DNA of 64,000 bases from Rudaea sp. (GTDB lineage Bacteria; Pseudomonadota; Gammaproteobacteria; Xanthomonadales; Rhodanobacteraceae), in contig JARLJU010000150.1 in NCBI GenBank assembly GCA_031291055.1, forward strand, positions 111,863 to 175,862, in the 5' to 3' direction. Each line of letters opens with the position of its first letter. Position 1 is the first letter of the stretch. Below the pieces are notes generated by a model that ran no database searches, was not told the origin of the DNA, and saw only the letters and a list, made by a program, of their open reading frames with translations. Shown in pieces: positions 17,325-26,898 of this stretch. The position numbers and the translations under genes are program-made.

Positions 17325-18005
17325 ATGTTCGTGAGCGTCGAACAGCGGCACCGGCAGCACCCGCCCTGGGCGACGATCGCAATCATCGCCATCTGCGTAG
17401 GCGTATTCCTGTGGCTGGCCAATGCGCCCGTGGACGAGCGCATCCAGTTCCTGCGTCGCTGGGGTACGGTGCCGCTCACGCTGTTCGACAGCAACGCTCC
17501 ACTGGCGCAATCGATCGCGCTACGTGCGGCGCGACTGGTGACGGCCCTGTTCATCCACATCGACTGGCTGCACCTGACCGGCAATCTGCTGTTCCTCATG
17601 ATCTTCGGCCTGTCCGCCGAGCGCGCCCTGGGTGCGGGCCGGTTCCTGGTCCTGTTCCTGGTCGGCGGCGCGCTCGCCAACCTGGTCGGCGCGTTCACCC
17701 TGGCCAGCGCCAACGCACCGATTGTCGGCTCGAGCGGCGCGGTGTCGGCCATCGTCGGCGCCTATTTCGCGCTGTTTCCGCGCGCGCGCCTGGGTTTGGT
17801 GTTGCCCTTGGGCCTGTTCCTGGAATTCGTGCGCATCCCGGCGGCGGCCCTGATCGGATTCTGGATCCTGCTGCAACTGCTGTTCACCTTCGTGGGCCCG
17901 GCCTTCGGCGCGGTGGTGTGGTGGACCCATATCGCCGGTTTCGGCATAGGTATACTTTTTGCGCTGATCTCCCGGCCTGGGATTGCGCGCCGGTTGCGGC
18001 ATTAG
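17325..18005 (+). CDS. Rhomboid family intramembrane serine protease
   Basis: A 226-residue membrane protease that would cut transmembrane substrates within the bilayer. The catalytic serine is in VGSSGAVSAIVG (about residue 131) and the catalytic histidine is in WWTHIAGFGIG. The conserved His/Asn of the second helix are in HIDWLHLTGNLLFL. About six transmembrane segments are visible, the usual bacterial rhomboid core. It lies 15 bp after gspB on the same strand, so it may be cotranscribed; any link to type II secretion is a guess. Confidence 0.93.
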   Translation: MFVSVEQRHRQHPPWATIAIIAICVGVFLWLANAPVDERIQFLRRWGTVPLTLFDSNAPLAQSIALRAARLVTALFIHIDWLHLTGNLLFLMIFGLSAERALGAGRFLVLFLVGGALANLVGAFTLASANAPIVGSSGAVSAIVGAYFALFPRARLGLVLPLGLFLEFVRIPAAALIGFWILLQLLFTFVGPAFGAVVWWTHIAGFGIGILFALISRPGIARRLRH

Positions 18006-18095
18006 GCAAGCCACCCGCGGGAAGCTGACAGCGGCGTTGCAATTGTGTGGCGAAGGCCCGCCATCTACCATCGCGGTTCCTTTCGGGAGACCTCC

Positions 18096-20288
18096 ATGTT
18101 GCGCCTGCATCTTCGTGCCATTGCCCTCGTCGCGTCCAGCGTTCTGCTGACCGCCTGCGCGGCGCAAAAACCGCAGCCGGCACCGGTCCTGCCGCAGCCG
18201 CCCATCGCCGCCGTGCATCCCTACAATGTGCAGTCGCCGAACGGCGTGCGTGTCGACAACTACTACTGGCTGCGCGACGACACGCGCACCAGGCCCGAGG
18301 TGCTCGACTACCTGAAGGCCGAGAACGCGTATTACGCAGCGATGACGGCGCATACCAAGCCGCTGGAAGATGCGCTCTACAACGAGATCATCGGCCGCAT
18401 CAAGCAGGACGATTCCACCGTCCCGGCAAAACACAAGCACTTCTACTATTACACCCGCTATGAGGAAGGCAGGGAATATCCGGTCTATGCGCGCCGGCGC
18501 GACAGCGAAACCGGCCCGGAACAGGTCATGCTGGATGGCAGCGCGCTGGCCCAGGGACACGACTTCTACCAGATCGCGAGTGAGGATGTCAGCCCGAACG
18601 AACAACTGCTGGCCTATGCGGATGATGCCGTCGGCCGGCGTCAATACACGGTGCATTTCAAGGATCTTGTCACCGGCAAGAACCTGCCCGACGAGATCAG
18701 GAACACATCGGCGTCGACCGCCTGGGCCGACGACAACAAGACGCTGTTCTACGTCGAGAACGATCCGGTCACGCTGCTGACCGTGCGCGTGCGCAAGCAT
18801 GTGCTCGGCACCGACCCGGCCAAGGATCCGGTGGTCTACGAGGAACGCGACCAGAGCTACTACATGGGCGTGACCCGCACCGGCGACGACAGGTACATCG
18901 CGATCGAGGAGAGCAGTACGTTGTCGTCCGAACTGCGTTTCATTGCGGCGAACCAGCCAAAGGCGAAATTCAAGGTGCTGGCGCCACGCGAACACGATTT
19001 CGAATACCACGCCGACCACATCGGCCATCGCTGGATCGTGCGCACGAACTGGAACGCGAAGAATTTCCGCGTGCTTGAAGCCGACGATGCGCATGCCGGC
19101 GACAAGAAGCGCTGGCACGAACTCGTGCCCGGCCGCGACGACGTCTTCATCGGCAGCACGGCGGCGTTCAGGAATTATCTGGTCATCGGCGAGCGCAGCG
19201 ACGGTCTGCAGCGCGTTCGCATCAAACCATGGGACGGCGGCCACGAGTTCTTCGTCAAGTCAGACGATGCCGATTACACCGCCACGATCGGCGACAACCG
19301 CGAACAGGATACCGACACACTGCGTTACGATCTGTCGTCGCTGGTGACGCCAAATTCAGTCTACGACCTCGACATGAAAACCGGCACGCGAACGCTGCGC
19401 AAGCGCGATCCGGTCCTAGGCGGGTACGATCCGGCCAACTACGTCGCCGAACGCGTATGGGCGCCGGCACGCGACGGCACGAAAATCCCGGTGTCGCTCG
19501 TGTACAAGAAAGGCTTCAAGAAGGACGGCACGGCGCCGCTGTATCAGTACGGCTACGGCTCCTATGGCATTTCCAGCGATCCGCGCTTTTCATCGCCGCG
19601 CTTCTCGCTGGTCGATCGCGGCTTCGTCTATGCCATCGCCCACGTGCGCGGCGGCCAGGAGATGGGCCGCTCCTGGTATGAGGACGGCAAGCTGCTGAAG
19701 AAGAAAAACACGTTCACCGATTTCATCGACGTGACCGAATACCTGGTCAGGGAAGGCTACGCGGCCAAGGACAAGGTGTTCGCCGAGGGCGGTAGTGCCG
19801 GCGGCCTGCTGATGGGCGCGATCGCCAACATGGCGCCGCAGGACTACCGCGGCATTGCCGCGCATGTGCCTTTCGTCGATGTCGTCACCACGATGCTCGA
19901 CGAGAGCATTCCGCTGACCACCAACGAATTCGACGAATGGGGCAATCCCAAGGTCACCGTCTATTACAACTACATGCTGTCGTACTCGCCCTACGACAAT
20001 GTGACGGCGCAGGCATATCCGGCCATGCTCGTCACCACCGGCCTGTGGGATTCGCAGGTTCAGTACTACGAACCGACCAAGTGGGTGGCGAAGCTGCGCG
20101 CGACGAAAACGGACCAGAATCCACTTTTGCTCAAAGTAAACATGGAAGCCGGGCACGGCGGCAAGTCCGGACGCTTCCAGCGCTATCGCGAAGTGGCGGA
20201 GGAGTTTGCGTTTGTGGTGGATCGGCTGGGTGCGGTGAACGCAGCGGCTGACAGTTCAGGAAAGCAAAGTCAGGCGCGAAAGAATTGA
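18096..20288 (+). CDS. S9 family oligopeptidase (oligopeptidase B type), lipoprotein
   Basis: A serine peptidase of the prolyl oligopeptidase family that cuts short peptides. The start at 18096 gives 730 residues with a lipoprotein signal (lipobox LTAC, Cys at about residue 22), so it is probably anchored in the envelope. A seven-blade propeller region is followed by the catalytic domain: Ser in EGGSAGGLLMG, Asp in TTGLWDSQVQYYEP, His in MEAGHGGKSGRF. The sequence YGSYGISSDPRFSSPRFSL and the propeller pattern fit oligopeptidase B (PtrB) better than prolyl endopeptidase. Ribosome site GGGAG lies ahead of the ATG. Confidence 0.92.
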   Translation: MLRLHLRAIALVASSVLLTACAAQKPQPAPVLPQPPIAAVHPYNVQSPNGVRVDNYYWLRDDTRTRPEVLDYLKAENAYYAAMTAHTKPLEDALYNEIIGRIKQDDSTVPAKHKHFYYYTRYEEGREYPVYARRRDSETGPEQVMLDGSALAQGHDFYQIASEDVSPNEQLLAYADDAVGRRQYTVHFKDLVTGKNLPDEIRNTSASTAWADDNKTLFYVENDPVTLLTVRVRKHVLGTDPAKDPVVYEERDQSYYMGVTRTGDDRYIAIEESSTLSSELRFIAANQPKAKFKVLAPREHDFEYHADHIGHRWIVRTNWNAKNFRVLEADDAHAGDKKRWHELVPGRDDVFIGSTAAFRNYLVIGERSDGLQRVRIKPWDGGHEFFVKSDDADYTATIGDNREQDTDTLRYDLSSLVTPNSVYDLDMKTGTRTLRKRDPVLGGYDPANYVAERVWAPARDGTKIPVSLVYKKGFKKDGTAPLYQYGYGSYGISSDPRFSSPRFSLVDRGFVYAIAHVRGGQEMGRSWYEDGKLLKKKNTFTDFIDVTEYLVREGYAAKDKVFAEGGSAGGLLMGAIANMAPQDYRGIAAHVPFVDVVTTMLDESIPLTTNEFDEWGNPKVTVYYNYMLSYSPYDNVTAQAYPAMLVTTGLWDSQVQYYEPTKWVAKLRATKTDQNPLLLKVNMEAGHGGKSGRFQRYREVAEEFAFVVDRLGAVNAAADSSGKQSQARKN

Positions 20289-20490
20289 TCGCAAAACAGA
20301 CATGACGAGAAGATACACGACGGCCTGAAATCCCGTGTGCAAGACGCCGGGTATCGGCCCGCAACTGATCATGCCAATCGTTCGCCACAGCCGATGCGGT
20401 GACTCGCAGCATCGTTATCGCTCGCCTTCAGGGCCATGTTCGCTCGCGTCGGCAATCCGCAGTCAAGGCGTAGCGCAAGCGCGGCGAACT

Positions 20491-21165
20491 CTACCACCCC
20501 ATCGCCTTCAACTTCTCCGCCGTCGCCGCATCCGCCGGCCGGGCGATCAGGCCACCCATGGGACTGATCGTCGCACGGTAATTGGCGCCATCGGCCAAGG
20601 GTAGATAAGCGGCGCTGCCGTAGTCGGCGTCGATCCAAGGTAGCCATTGTGGAAAATGCTGTTTCAGTTCCCACAGGTCGACGGGAGTGTCGCGTCCGAG
20701 CGGAACGACGGTTGGCTGCGCAGCCTGTGCCTGTGCAGCATCGTGATAGCGCCCGGAGATGCGGTCGAGCCGATACAGCGGCTGCGCGCCGAGCATGACC
20801 GCGCGCGGCGTCCACTTGATCACGCGCGCATCGAGCTGCCATTCGTCGCCGCGCAATTCGGCGCTTTGATGGGTGCCGTCGGGAAAATCCACGCGCAGGG
20901 CGAAATTCTGCGGACCGAGCTGACGCGCGGTCAGCGATGCCACCGGCACTTCTCCATTCAGGCGCTGGTATCCGATCAAGGCCGTGCCCAGCACTGCGCC
21001 AAGCAGGGCCAGACACAGCGATACCAGCATCCACAACGCGCGATTCAGCGCCCGGCCATGGCGACGTGCGCGCCAGTGGCGGCGGCTGGCGACGCCATGC
21101 CCGATTGTGAACAGCAACGCGATGGCGCCGATGACATAAACGACGAGACTGAGGTTTTCCAGCAT
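20491..21165 (-). CDS. Hypothetical membrane protein
   Basis: A 224-residue protein that I do not recognise. Two transmembrane helices lie in the first 65 residues (about 6-25 and 42-65), separated by a very basic loop (RRHWRARRHGRALNR). The rest is a soluble, probably periplasmic, domain with beta-rich composition and a C-terminal alpha segment (DAATAEKLKAMGW). It is convergent with the oligopeptidase gene and divergent from lptM, with 98 bp between the starts. The 20289-20490 gap shows nothing notable. Confidence 0.75.
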   Translation of the reverse strand: MLENLSLVVYVIGAIALLFTIGHGVASRRHWRARRHGRALNRALWMLVSLCLALLGAVLGTALIGYQRLNGEVPVASLTARQLGPQNFALRVDFPDGTHQSAELRGDEWQLDARVIKWTPRAVMLGAQPLYRLDRISGRYHDAAQAQAAQPTVVPLGRDTPVDLWELKQHFPQWLPWIDADYGSAAYLPLADGANYRATISPMGGLIARPADAATAEKLKAMGW

Positions 21166-21232
21166 GGCTGCGCATTCACGGCCGCGAGGCCCCGATCATA
21201 CTGCGTCATCGCTCGCGGGGATAAGGCGACGT

Positions 21233-21238
21233 TATACT
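21233..21238 (+). promoter_or_regulatory. -10 element for lptM-dapF
   Basis: TATACT at 21233-21238, 26 bp before the first lptM ATG. It is a good match to a sigma-70 -10 box; the -35 region is poor, which is common in this group. It would serve the whole lptM-dapF-DUF484-xerC run. Confidence 0.5.
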
Positions 21239-21263
21239 GTGCATCAAGTCCTGATGCTGCGGA

Positions 21264-21488
21264 ATGCCCATGAGCCGTCGAATCCCTTCCATCCTCCTGC
21301 TGCTGATGATCGCCACCACGCTCGTCGCCTGCGGCAGCAAGGGCGCGCTGGTCATGCCCAACCAGCAGGCCACATCGAAGAAGAAGCACACACCGAAGGC
21401 AGCGCCGGTACCGCCGACGCCCGCCACACCGGCGGCTCCTGTTCAACCGACGCCCGCGTCGGGCGACGGGTCCGGGCCGGCGCAGTGA
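21264..21488 (+). CDS. lptM: LptM/YifL small lipoprotein
   Basis: A 74-residue lipoprotein with the signature of the LptM (YifL) family: lipobox LVAC then GSKGALVMP (family pattern CGxKGxLxxP). In E. coli LptM helps mature the LptDE lipopolysaccharide translocon. After the signature comes a Lys/Pro/Thr-rich tail of low complexity. Two nearby ATGs (21264 and 21270) are possible starts. Its position just before dapF is the same as in E. coli. Confidence 0.9.
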   Translation: MPMSRRIPSILLLLMIATTLVACGSKGALVMPNQQATSKKKHTPKAAPVPPTPATPAAPVQPTPASGDGSGPAQ

Positions 21489-21521
21489 CACGGAGTCGCG
21501 GATGAGTTTGCCCCCGCTGCG

Positions 21522-22349
21522 ATGAACCTGCGCTTTTCCAAGATGCACGGCCTCGGCAATGACTTCGTCGTCGTCGATTGCCGCGCAAAGCCTTTCGCGC
21601 TGAACGCCGCGCAAACCGCGCGCCTGGGCGATCGCCACTTCGGCATCGGCTTCGATCAGTTGCTGACGATCGAGCCGGCGCACGATTCCACTTGTGCATT
21701 TCGCTACGGAATATACAACGCCGACGGGTCGCCGGCCGCGCAATGCGGCAACGGCGTGCGCTGCATCGCCGCGTGGCTGCGCCGGGCCGGTGCGCTGGCC
21801 ACAGGCACCGTTCGTCTGCAAAGTCCGTCCGGGCCGGTCGGCGTGGACTTGCTCACCGACGGCCGCGTGCGCGTCGACATGGGCGTGCCGCGTTTCGCAC
21901 CGGAACAGATCCCCCTGCGCATGCCGGCATCGGATCCCTACTGGCTGCAGATCGACGATATCGACGTGGAATTCGGCGCCGTGTCGATGGGCAATCCGCA
22001 CGCGGTCATCGAGATCGGCGACGTCGCAGCCGCACCGCTGTCGACACTCGGTCGGGCCCTGTCGACCAATGCGGCATTTCCGCAGGGTTGCAACGTCGGC
22101 TTCGCCCAGACCGTCGATCGGTCGCTGCTGCACCTGCGCGTATGGGAACGCGGCGCAGGCGCGACGCTGGCGTGCGGCAGCGGCGCCTGCGCAGCGGTTG
22201 CGGTTCTTCGCCGGCGTGGCAAACTCAATGCCGACGTGGCCGTGCAACTGCCGGGGGGCTCGCTCGACATCCAATGGGAAGGCGCCGATGCGCCAGTATG
22301 GATGAGCGGTCCGGCTGAATTCGTATTCGAGGGAGAGATTGGGTTATGA
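21522..22349 (+). CDS. dapF: Diaminopimelate epimerase
   Basis: It converts LL- to meso-diaminopimelate for lysine and peptidoglycan synthesis. The 275-residue protein has the two catalytic cysteines of the family: one in NADGSPAAQCGNGVRC (about residue 74) and one in TLACGSGACAAV (about residue 219). It starts with the standard MNLRFSKMHGLGNDFVVVD. The next gene overlaps its stop by 4 bp (ATGA). Confidence 0.98.
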   Translation: MNLRFSKMHGLGNDFVVVDCRAKPFALNAAQTARLGDRHFGIGFDQLLTIEPAHDSTCAFRYGIYNADGSPAAQCGNGVRCIAAWLRRAGALATGTVRLQSPSGPVGVDLLTDGRVRVDMGVPRFAPEQIPLRMPASDPYWLQIDDIDVEFGAVSMGNPHAVIEIGDVAAAPLSTLGRALSTNAAFPQGCNVGFAQTVDRSLLHLRVWERGAGATLACGSGACAAVAVLRRRGKLNADVAVQLPGGSLDIQWEGADAPVWMSGPAEFVFEGEIGL

Positions 22350-23032
22350 GCGAAATGAGTGTCAAGGACGGCTTGACGGCGATGGAAGTGGCCAGCTACC
22401 TGCGCCGCCATCCGGAATTCCTCGCCGAGTTTCCCGACATCGCATTGACCCTGGCGATGCCGCGCGAACAGGGTGCGACGACATCGCTGGCCAGCTACCA
22501 GCTCGAAGTGCTGCGCGACAAGAATCGCGAACTCAACCGGCGCCTGCACGAACTAATCGAGATCGCGGCCGAGAACGAGCAATTGATGGTGCGTGTGCAT
22601 TCGCTCACGGTGGCGCTGATGCGCGAGCATACGCTGGGCGGCAGCGTGCGCCGCGTCGTCGCCGGCCTGACCGAGGATTTCCACACCGATCTGGTGCGCC
22701 TGGTCCTGTTCCGCAACGCCAGCGCGGAACTGCCGTCGGCAGACTGGCTGATCCTTGCCGCCGGTGGCGCCCGCGAACTGCCCGCCTTCGCCGAGTTCAT
22801 CAAACGCAACGAGCCGCTGTGCGGCCGCCTGCAGCAGGACAAACTCGATGCATTGTTCGGAGCGCACGCCGGCAGCGTGCTATCGACCGTGCTGATGCCG
22901 ATCGATGGCGTGGGTATGCTCGCCATCGGCAGCCACGACGCCAATCGCTTCCATCCGGGCATGGGTACGGTGTTCCTGAAACTGATCGGCGAAGCGATCG
23001 CCGCAGCGGTCGCACGCTTTCCACCAGGCTGA
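22346..23032 (+). CDS. DUF484 family protein
   Basis: A 228-residue soluble protein of the DUF484 (YigA-type) family, regularly found between dapF and xerC. It starts with a helical part containing VASYLRRHPEFLAEFPD, then a coiled-coil (about 45-80), then a GAF-like C-terminal domain (VLMPIDGVGMLAIGSHDANRF). Its function is not established. It is translationally coupled to dapF and followed by xerC 4 bp later. Confidence 0.93.
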   Translation: MSEMSVKDGLTAMEVASYLRRHPEFLAEFPDIALTLAMPREQGATTSLASYQLEVLRDKNRELNRRLHELIEIAAENEQLMVRVHSLTVALMREHTLGGSVRRVVAGLTEDFHTDLVRLVLFRNASAELPSADWLILAAGGARELPAFAEFIKRNEPLCGRLQQDKLDALFGAHAGSVLSTVLMPIDGVGMLAIGSHDANRFHPGMGTVFLKLIGEAIAAAVARFPPG

Positions 23033-23036
23033 GCAG

Positions 23037-23933
23037 ATGATGACCGAGCCGCTCAACGGCGCAACCGAGCGGTTTCTGGACTATCTGCGTCATCAGCGCC
23101 GCTATTCGCCGGGAACACTGGGCAACTACGCCCGCTCGCTCGCCGCGCTGTGCGCGCATGCTGAAGCGCTGCAGGTGCGCCGCTGGCGCGATTTGCGCTC
23201 CGAACAGGTGCAGGCGTTCGTCGCCAACGAACACCGGCGCGGATTGTCCCCAGGCACGCTGAAACACATGCTTGCCGCTTGCCGCAGTTTTTATCGTTAC
23301 CTGGCCCGCGAAGGCGAAGCCACGTCGAATCCCGCGCTCGGCGTGCGCTCGCCAAAGGTACCGCGCAAACTGCCGCAGGTGCTGGATGTCGACGAGGTAG
23401 CCGCCCTGCTGGATTTTCCCGCCGATGATCCACAAGCCACGCGGGACCGCGCACTTCTGGAACTTTTATACTCCAGCGGCCTGCGCGTCTCGGAACTGAC
23501 CGATCTGCGCTGGCGCGATCTGGATCTGCACGACGGCATGGTGCGCGTCACCGGCAAGGGCAGCAAGACGCGTGTCGTACCGGTAGGCACCAAGGCCATC
23601 GTCGCACTCGCCGCGCTGCGCGAACAGGATCATCCGCAACCCGGCGATCCGCTCGTGCACGGACGCCAGGGCAAACCGTTGACGCCGAACGGCGTGCGCG
23701 CACGATTGAAGCGCCGCGCAAAGGACCAGGGCGTGTGGAAGCGCGTGTACCCGCATTTGTTGCGCCATTCCTGTGCCAGCCACGTGCTCGAATCCTCCGG
23801 CGATCTGCGCGCCGTGCAGGAGCTGCTCGGCCACGCCGACATCGGCACAACACAGATCTATACGCACCTGGATTTCCAGCATCTGGCGCGGGTTTATGAC
23901 GCCGCGCATCCGCGGGCGCGGCGCAAGCGCTAG
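23037..23933 (+). CDS. xerC: Site-specific tyrosine recombinase XerC
   Basis: With XerD it resolves chromosome dimers at dif during division. The 298-residue protein has a SAM-like N-terminal domain ([20 protein letters not shown]) and a catalytic domain with the full set: Arg in [14 protein letters not shown], Lys in [10 protein letters not shown], His and Arg in [13 protein letters not shown], His in [14 protein letters not shown], and the Tyr nucleophile in IYTHLDFQ. Gene order and absence of phage genes nearby favour XerC over an integrase or XerD. 23934-24149 after it holds no gene. Confidence 0.96.
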   Translation: MMTEPLNGATERFLDYLRHQRRYSPGTLGNYARSLAALCAHAEALQVRRWRDLRSEQVQAFVANEHRRGLSPGTLKHMLAACRSFYRYLAREGEATSNPALGVRSPKVPRKLPQVLDVDEVAALLDFPADDPQATRDRALLELLYSSGLRVSELTDLRWRDLDLHDGMVRVTGKGSKTRVVPVGTKAIVALAALREQDHPQPGDPLVHGRQGKPLTPNGVRARLKRRAKDQGVWKRVYPHLLRHSCASHVLESSGDLRAVQELLGHADIGTTQIYTHLDFQHLARVYDAAHPRARRKR

Positions 23934-24149
23934 GGTTTTCCAGTGCGGAGACGCCTGCCTTCGCCACCGGACAACGAGTATGCCCGCCGCTTCGTCGCGG
24001 CGTGGTCGACGGGGGTACGGAATACCTTTCCGTCGTCACTGCAGAATATATGTGGCGCAAATCCATTGGCTGGAGTGCCCCCACCTGTCGCGGAGCACGC
24101 GTCCACTTCTGCATGCGTCATCTGAAGGAGCGGCCTTACACCTGCGGCG

Positions 24150-24176
24150 CTTGGAATCTGCCGGAAGCGCCCCCAT
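24150..24176 (+). promoter_or_regulatory. Sigma-32 heat-shock promoter for hslVU
   Basis: CTTGGAA at 24150-24156, a 14-bp spacer, then CCCCAT at 24171-24176. This is one mismatch from the E. coli RpoH consensus (CTTGAAA-N13-14-CCCCAT). It lies 33 bp before the hslV ATG, a suitable leader length. hslVU is a well-known RpoH target. Confidence 0.85.
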
Positions 24177-24208
24177 CATCGCAGGTCTCAGATCAGCGAT
24201 ACCAAGCC

Positions 24209-24748
24209 ATGTCCGACTCCTTCCACGCCACCACCATCGTTTCCGTGCGCCGCGACGGCAAGGTCGTGATTGGTGGCGACGGCCAGGTCACGCTCGGCAA
24301 CACCGTGGTCAAGGCCAATGCGCGCAAGCTGCGGCGGCTGGGCAAGGACGGTAACGTGATCGCCGGTTTCGCCGGAGCGACGGCCGACGCGTTCACCTTG
24401 TTCGAGCTGTTCGAAGCCAAGCTCGACAAGCACGGCAACAATCTCACCCGGGCTGCTGTTGAGCTGGCCAAGGAATGGCGCACCGACCGCCGTCTGGGCC
24501 GGCTCGAGGCGATGCTGGCTGTGGCCGACAAGGATGCCTCGCTGCTGATTTCGGGCAATGGCGACGTACTTGAGCCAGAACACGGGCTGATCGCGATCGG
24601 CTCCGGCGGTCCGTTCGCGCAGGCTGCAGCCAAGGCCTTGCTCGAACACAGCGACCTGCCGGCACGCGACATTGTGGAAAAAGCGCTGAAGATCGCCGGC
24701 GATATCTGCATCTACACGAATCACAACGTGACGATCGAAGAACTGTGA
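24209..24748 (+). CDS. hslV: ATP-dependent protease subunit HslV
   Basis: The threonine peptidase of the HslVU (ClpQY) heat-shock protease. I place the start at 24209, giving 179 residues. The mature enzyme would begin at the Thr of [20 protein letters not shown], so MSDSFHA is a short propeptide that must be removed; E. coli HslV has only the initiator Met there. Family motifs [14 protein letters not shown] and [17 protein letters not shown] are present. Transcribed from the sigma-32 promoter just upstream and followed by hslU after a repeat-bearing 135-bp gap. Confidence 0.97.
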   Translation: MSDSFHATTIVSVRRDGKVVIGGDGQVTLGNTVVKANARKLRRLGKDGNVIAGFAGATADAFTLFELFEAKLDKHGNNLTRAAVELAKEWRTDRRLGRLEAMLAVADKDASLLISGNGDVLEPEHGLIAIGSGGPFAQAAAKALLEHSDLPARDIVEKALKIAGDICIYTNHNVTIEEL

Positions 24749-24877
24749 ATGGGGAATCGAGAATCGGGATTGGGAATAGCCAAGTCGCCTGACCCGCTCT
24801 GACTCGTCCGGATTTTCAGGCAACAACCAAATCTCCTCACGCCACCTCTACCTAATTCCCGACTCCCCATTCCCGGC
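24748..24877. repeat. Inverted GGGAAT-type repeat between hslV and hslU
   Basis: Two copies of a GGGAAT-rich motif face each other across the gap: AATGGGGA at 24748-24755 pairs with TCCCCATT at 24864-24871, with further partial pairing (GGGAATAG near 24772-24779 with CTAATTCCC at 24852-24860). Elements of this style (runs of GGGAATCGGGAATGG) are scattered in intergenic DNA of the Xanthomonas group. It may form a long hairpin in the hslVU mRNA. Confidence 0.65.
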
Positions 24878-24883
24878 CCGCCA

Positions 24884-26224
24884 ATGTCCGAACTCACCCC
24901 TCGCGAAATCGTCAATGAACTCGACCGCTACATCGTCGGCCAGAATGCGGCCAAGCGTGCTGTCGCGATTGCGCTGCGCAACCGTTGGCGGCGCATGCAG
25001 CTGGATCCGTCGCTGCGCAATGAGGTGACGCCGAAGAACATCCTCATGATCGGACCGACCGGTGTCGGCAAGACCGAGATCGCGCGGCGCCTTGCCCATC
25101 TGGCCAACGCGCCGTTCATCAAGGTCGAGGCGACCAAGTTCACCGAAGTCGGCTACGTCGGCAAGGATGTCGAGCAGATCGTGCGCGATCTGGCCGATGT
25201 CGCGGTGAAAATGGCGCGCGAACAGGCCAAGGCGCAGGTGCGCAGCCAAGCCGAGGACCGCGCCGAAGACCGCATCCTCGATGCACTCCTGCCGGCACGG
25301 CAACAGCCGCTGGGCTTCTCCGGCGAACCCCATCCGGTGGAAACGCGCGAGGCCGAAACCCGCCAGAAACTGCGCAAGCAGTTGCGCGAAGGCACGCTCG
25401 ACGGCCGCGAGATCGAGATCGAGACGCAGGTCAATCTCGGCGTCGAAATCATGGCGCCGCCCGGCATGGAGGAAATGACCCAGCAGTTGCGCGGCATGTT
25501 TTCCTCGCTGGCCGGGCAGAAGAGCCAGCGGCGCAAGCTCAGCGTGGCCGCGGCGCGGCCCTTGCTGATCGAGGAAGAAGCCTCGCAGATGATCAACGAC
25601 GAGGAAATCAAGACGCGGGCGCTCAACGCGTGCGAGCAGAATGGCATTGTCTTCATCGACGAGATCGACAAGGTCTGCCAGCGCGGCGAGTGGAGCGGCG
25701 CCGGCGTCAGCCGCGAAGGTGTACAGCGCGACCTTTTGCCCCTGGTGGAAGGGTCCACGGTTTCCACCAAGCATGGCATCGTCAACACCGATCACATCCT
25801 GTTCATTGCCTCCGGCGCATTTTCGCTGGCCAAGCCATCGGACCTGATTCCGGAATTGCAGGGTCGCTTTCCGATCCGCGTCGAGCTGTCCGCGCTGAGC
25901 GCCGACGATTTCGAGCGCATCCTGTCCGAGCCCCAGCACGCACTGACGAAACAGTACACGGCGCTGTTGGCAACCGAAGGCGTGACGCTGGAGTTCGCGC
26001 ACGACGGCGTGCGCCGCCTCGCGGAAATCGCGCACGCCGTCAACGAGCGTACCGAGAACATCGGCGCGCGCCGTCTGCATACTGTGCTGGAACGCCTGCT
26101 CGACACGATTTCCTACGAGGCCCCGGACCAGAGCGGCAAAAGTTATACTGTCGACGCGGCCTATGTGGACGGTCATCTGGCCGCGCTGGTGCAGGATCAG
26201 GACTTGAGCCGGTACATCCTTTAA
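24884..26224 (+). CDS. hslU: HslU unfoldase ATPase
   Basis: The AAA+ partner of HslV that recognises and unfolds substrates. The 446-residue length is typical. Walker A is [13 protein letters not shown] (about residues 57-69); the pore motif is in [14 protein letters not shown]; Walker B is [12 protein letters not shown] (about residue 252); sensor II and the C-terminal tail ([10 protein letters not shown]) that docks into HslV are present. The I domain spans about residues 110-240 and includes [13 protein letters not shown] and KSQRRKLSV stretches. Confidence 0.98.
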   Translation: MSELTPREIVNELDRYIVGQNAAKRAVAIALRNRWRRMQLDPSLRNEVTPKNILMIGPTGVGKTEIARRLAHLANAPFIKVEATKFTEVGYVGKDVEQIVRDLADVAVKMAREQAKAQVRSQAEDRAEDRILDALLPARQQPLGFSGEPHPVETREAETRQKLRKQLREGTLDGREIEIETQVNLGVEIMAPPGMEEMTQQLRGMFSSLAGQKSQRRKLSVAAARPLLIEEEASQMINDEEIKTRALNACEQNGIVFIDEIDKVCQRGEWSGAGVSREGVQRDLLPLVEGSTVSTKHGIVNTDHILFIASGAFSLAKPSDLIPELQGRFPIRVELSALSADDFERILSEPQHALTKQYTALLATEGVTLEFAHDGVRRLAEIAHAVNERTENIGARRLHTVLERLLDTISYEAPDQSGKSYTVDAAYVDGHLAALVQDQDLSRYIL

Positions 26225-26268
26225 TCCAGGCGCTCGAAACAAGCCGACGTTTTCATCAGCGACCCGAC

Positions 26269-26898
26269 ATGGCCACGATCAAACATCATCGCGACAGCAG
26301 CAATATCGTCCAGTTCCGCGGCCGCGGCGTACGCGCGCAGTTGCGCGAGGCGCTGGACGCTCGCGCGCCGGTACAGCTGGCGCGCGAACGCATTGCGCCC
26401 GGCTGGATCCATGGCTACATCATCGGCCTGTCGGCGGAATTCTGCCTGGTTGCCGAAGTCAGCGACGCAATGCACTTCGACGGCTTCGTCGTCATCGCCG
26501 TCAGCGATGTCAGCGCGGTCGAACAGGACCCCGGACGCGAATTCGTCGAAAAGGCGCTGCAGCTGAATGCAGCGACGCTGCCGGAGCTGCCCGGCTTCCG
26601 CCTCGACGACTGGCAGGCAATCGCCGAATCCGCCGCCGCGCAAACGCCGCTGGTGTCGCTCAACATGCTCGACGAGGAGGACGGGGAAGTCAGTTATATC
26701 GGCCGTCTGACCGGCGCCGAACACGACGCGCTGGTTCTGCAGGAAGTGGATCCGAATGCGCACTGGTATCCGGACACCGGGGCCTACGAATTCGCCAGCA
26801 TCGGTTCGATCGGCTTCGGCACGGCCTACATGCTCCTGCTCGCGCGCATCGCCGGCATGCCGCCGGCAGCCGCGCCGACCAGCGAGTTTTCCGCGTGA
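26269..26898 (+). CDS. Conserved hypothetical protein
   Basis: A 209-residue soluble protein that I cannot place in a named family. The ATG at 26269 gives MATIKHHRDSSNIVQFRGRG. It has a compact beta-rich first half (GWIHGYIIGLSAEFCLVAEVSD) and a second half with a LNMLDEEDGEVSYIGRLTG pattern like an LSm/RNA-binding-like or Hfq-like barrel, though I would not press this. It ends in a low-complexity tail. It shares a 4-bp overlap (GTGA) with the DUF971 gene, so the two are coupled; it follows hslU by 44 bp. Confidence 0.75.
   Translation: MATIKHHRDSSNIVQFRGRGVRAQLREALDARAPVQLARERIAPGWIHGYIIGLSAEFCLVAEVSDAMHFDGFVVIAVSDVSAVEQDPGREFVEKALQLNAATLPELPGFRLDDWQAIAESAAAQTPLVSLNMLDEEDGEVSYIGRLTGAEHDALVLQEVDPNAHWYPDTGAYEFASIGSIGFGTAYMLLLARIAGMPPAAAPTSEFSA

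Noticed and set aside
17520..19244. A 574-codon minus-strand frame
   Set aside because: Overlaps rhomboid and oligopeptidase genes whose motifs are complete.
23037..23933. Phage or island integrase
   Set aside because: Gene order with dapF and DUF484 marks it as chromosomal XerC; no phage genes or att sites nearby.
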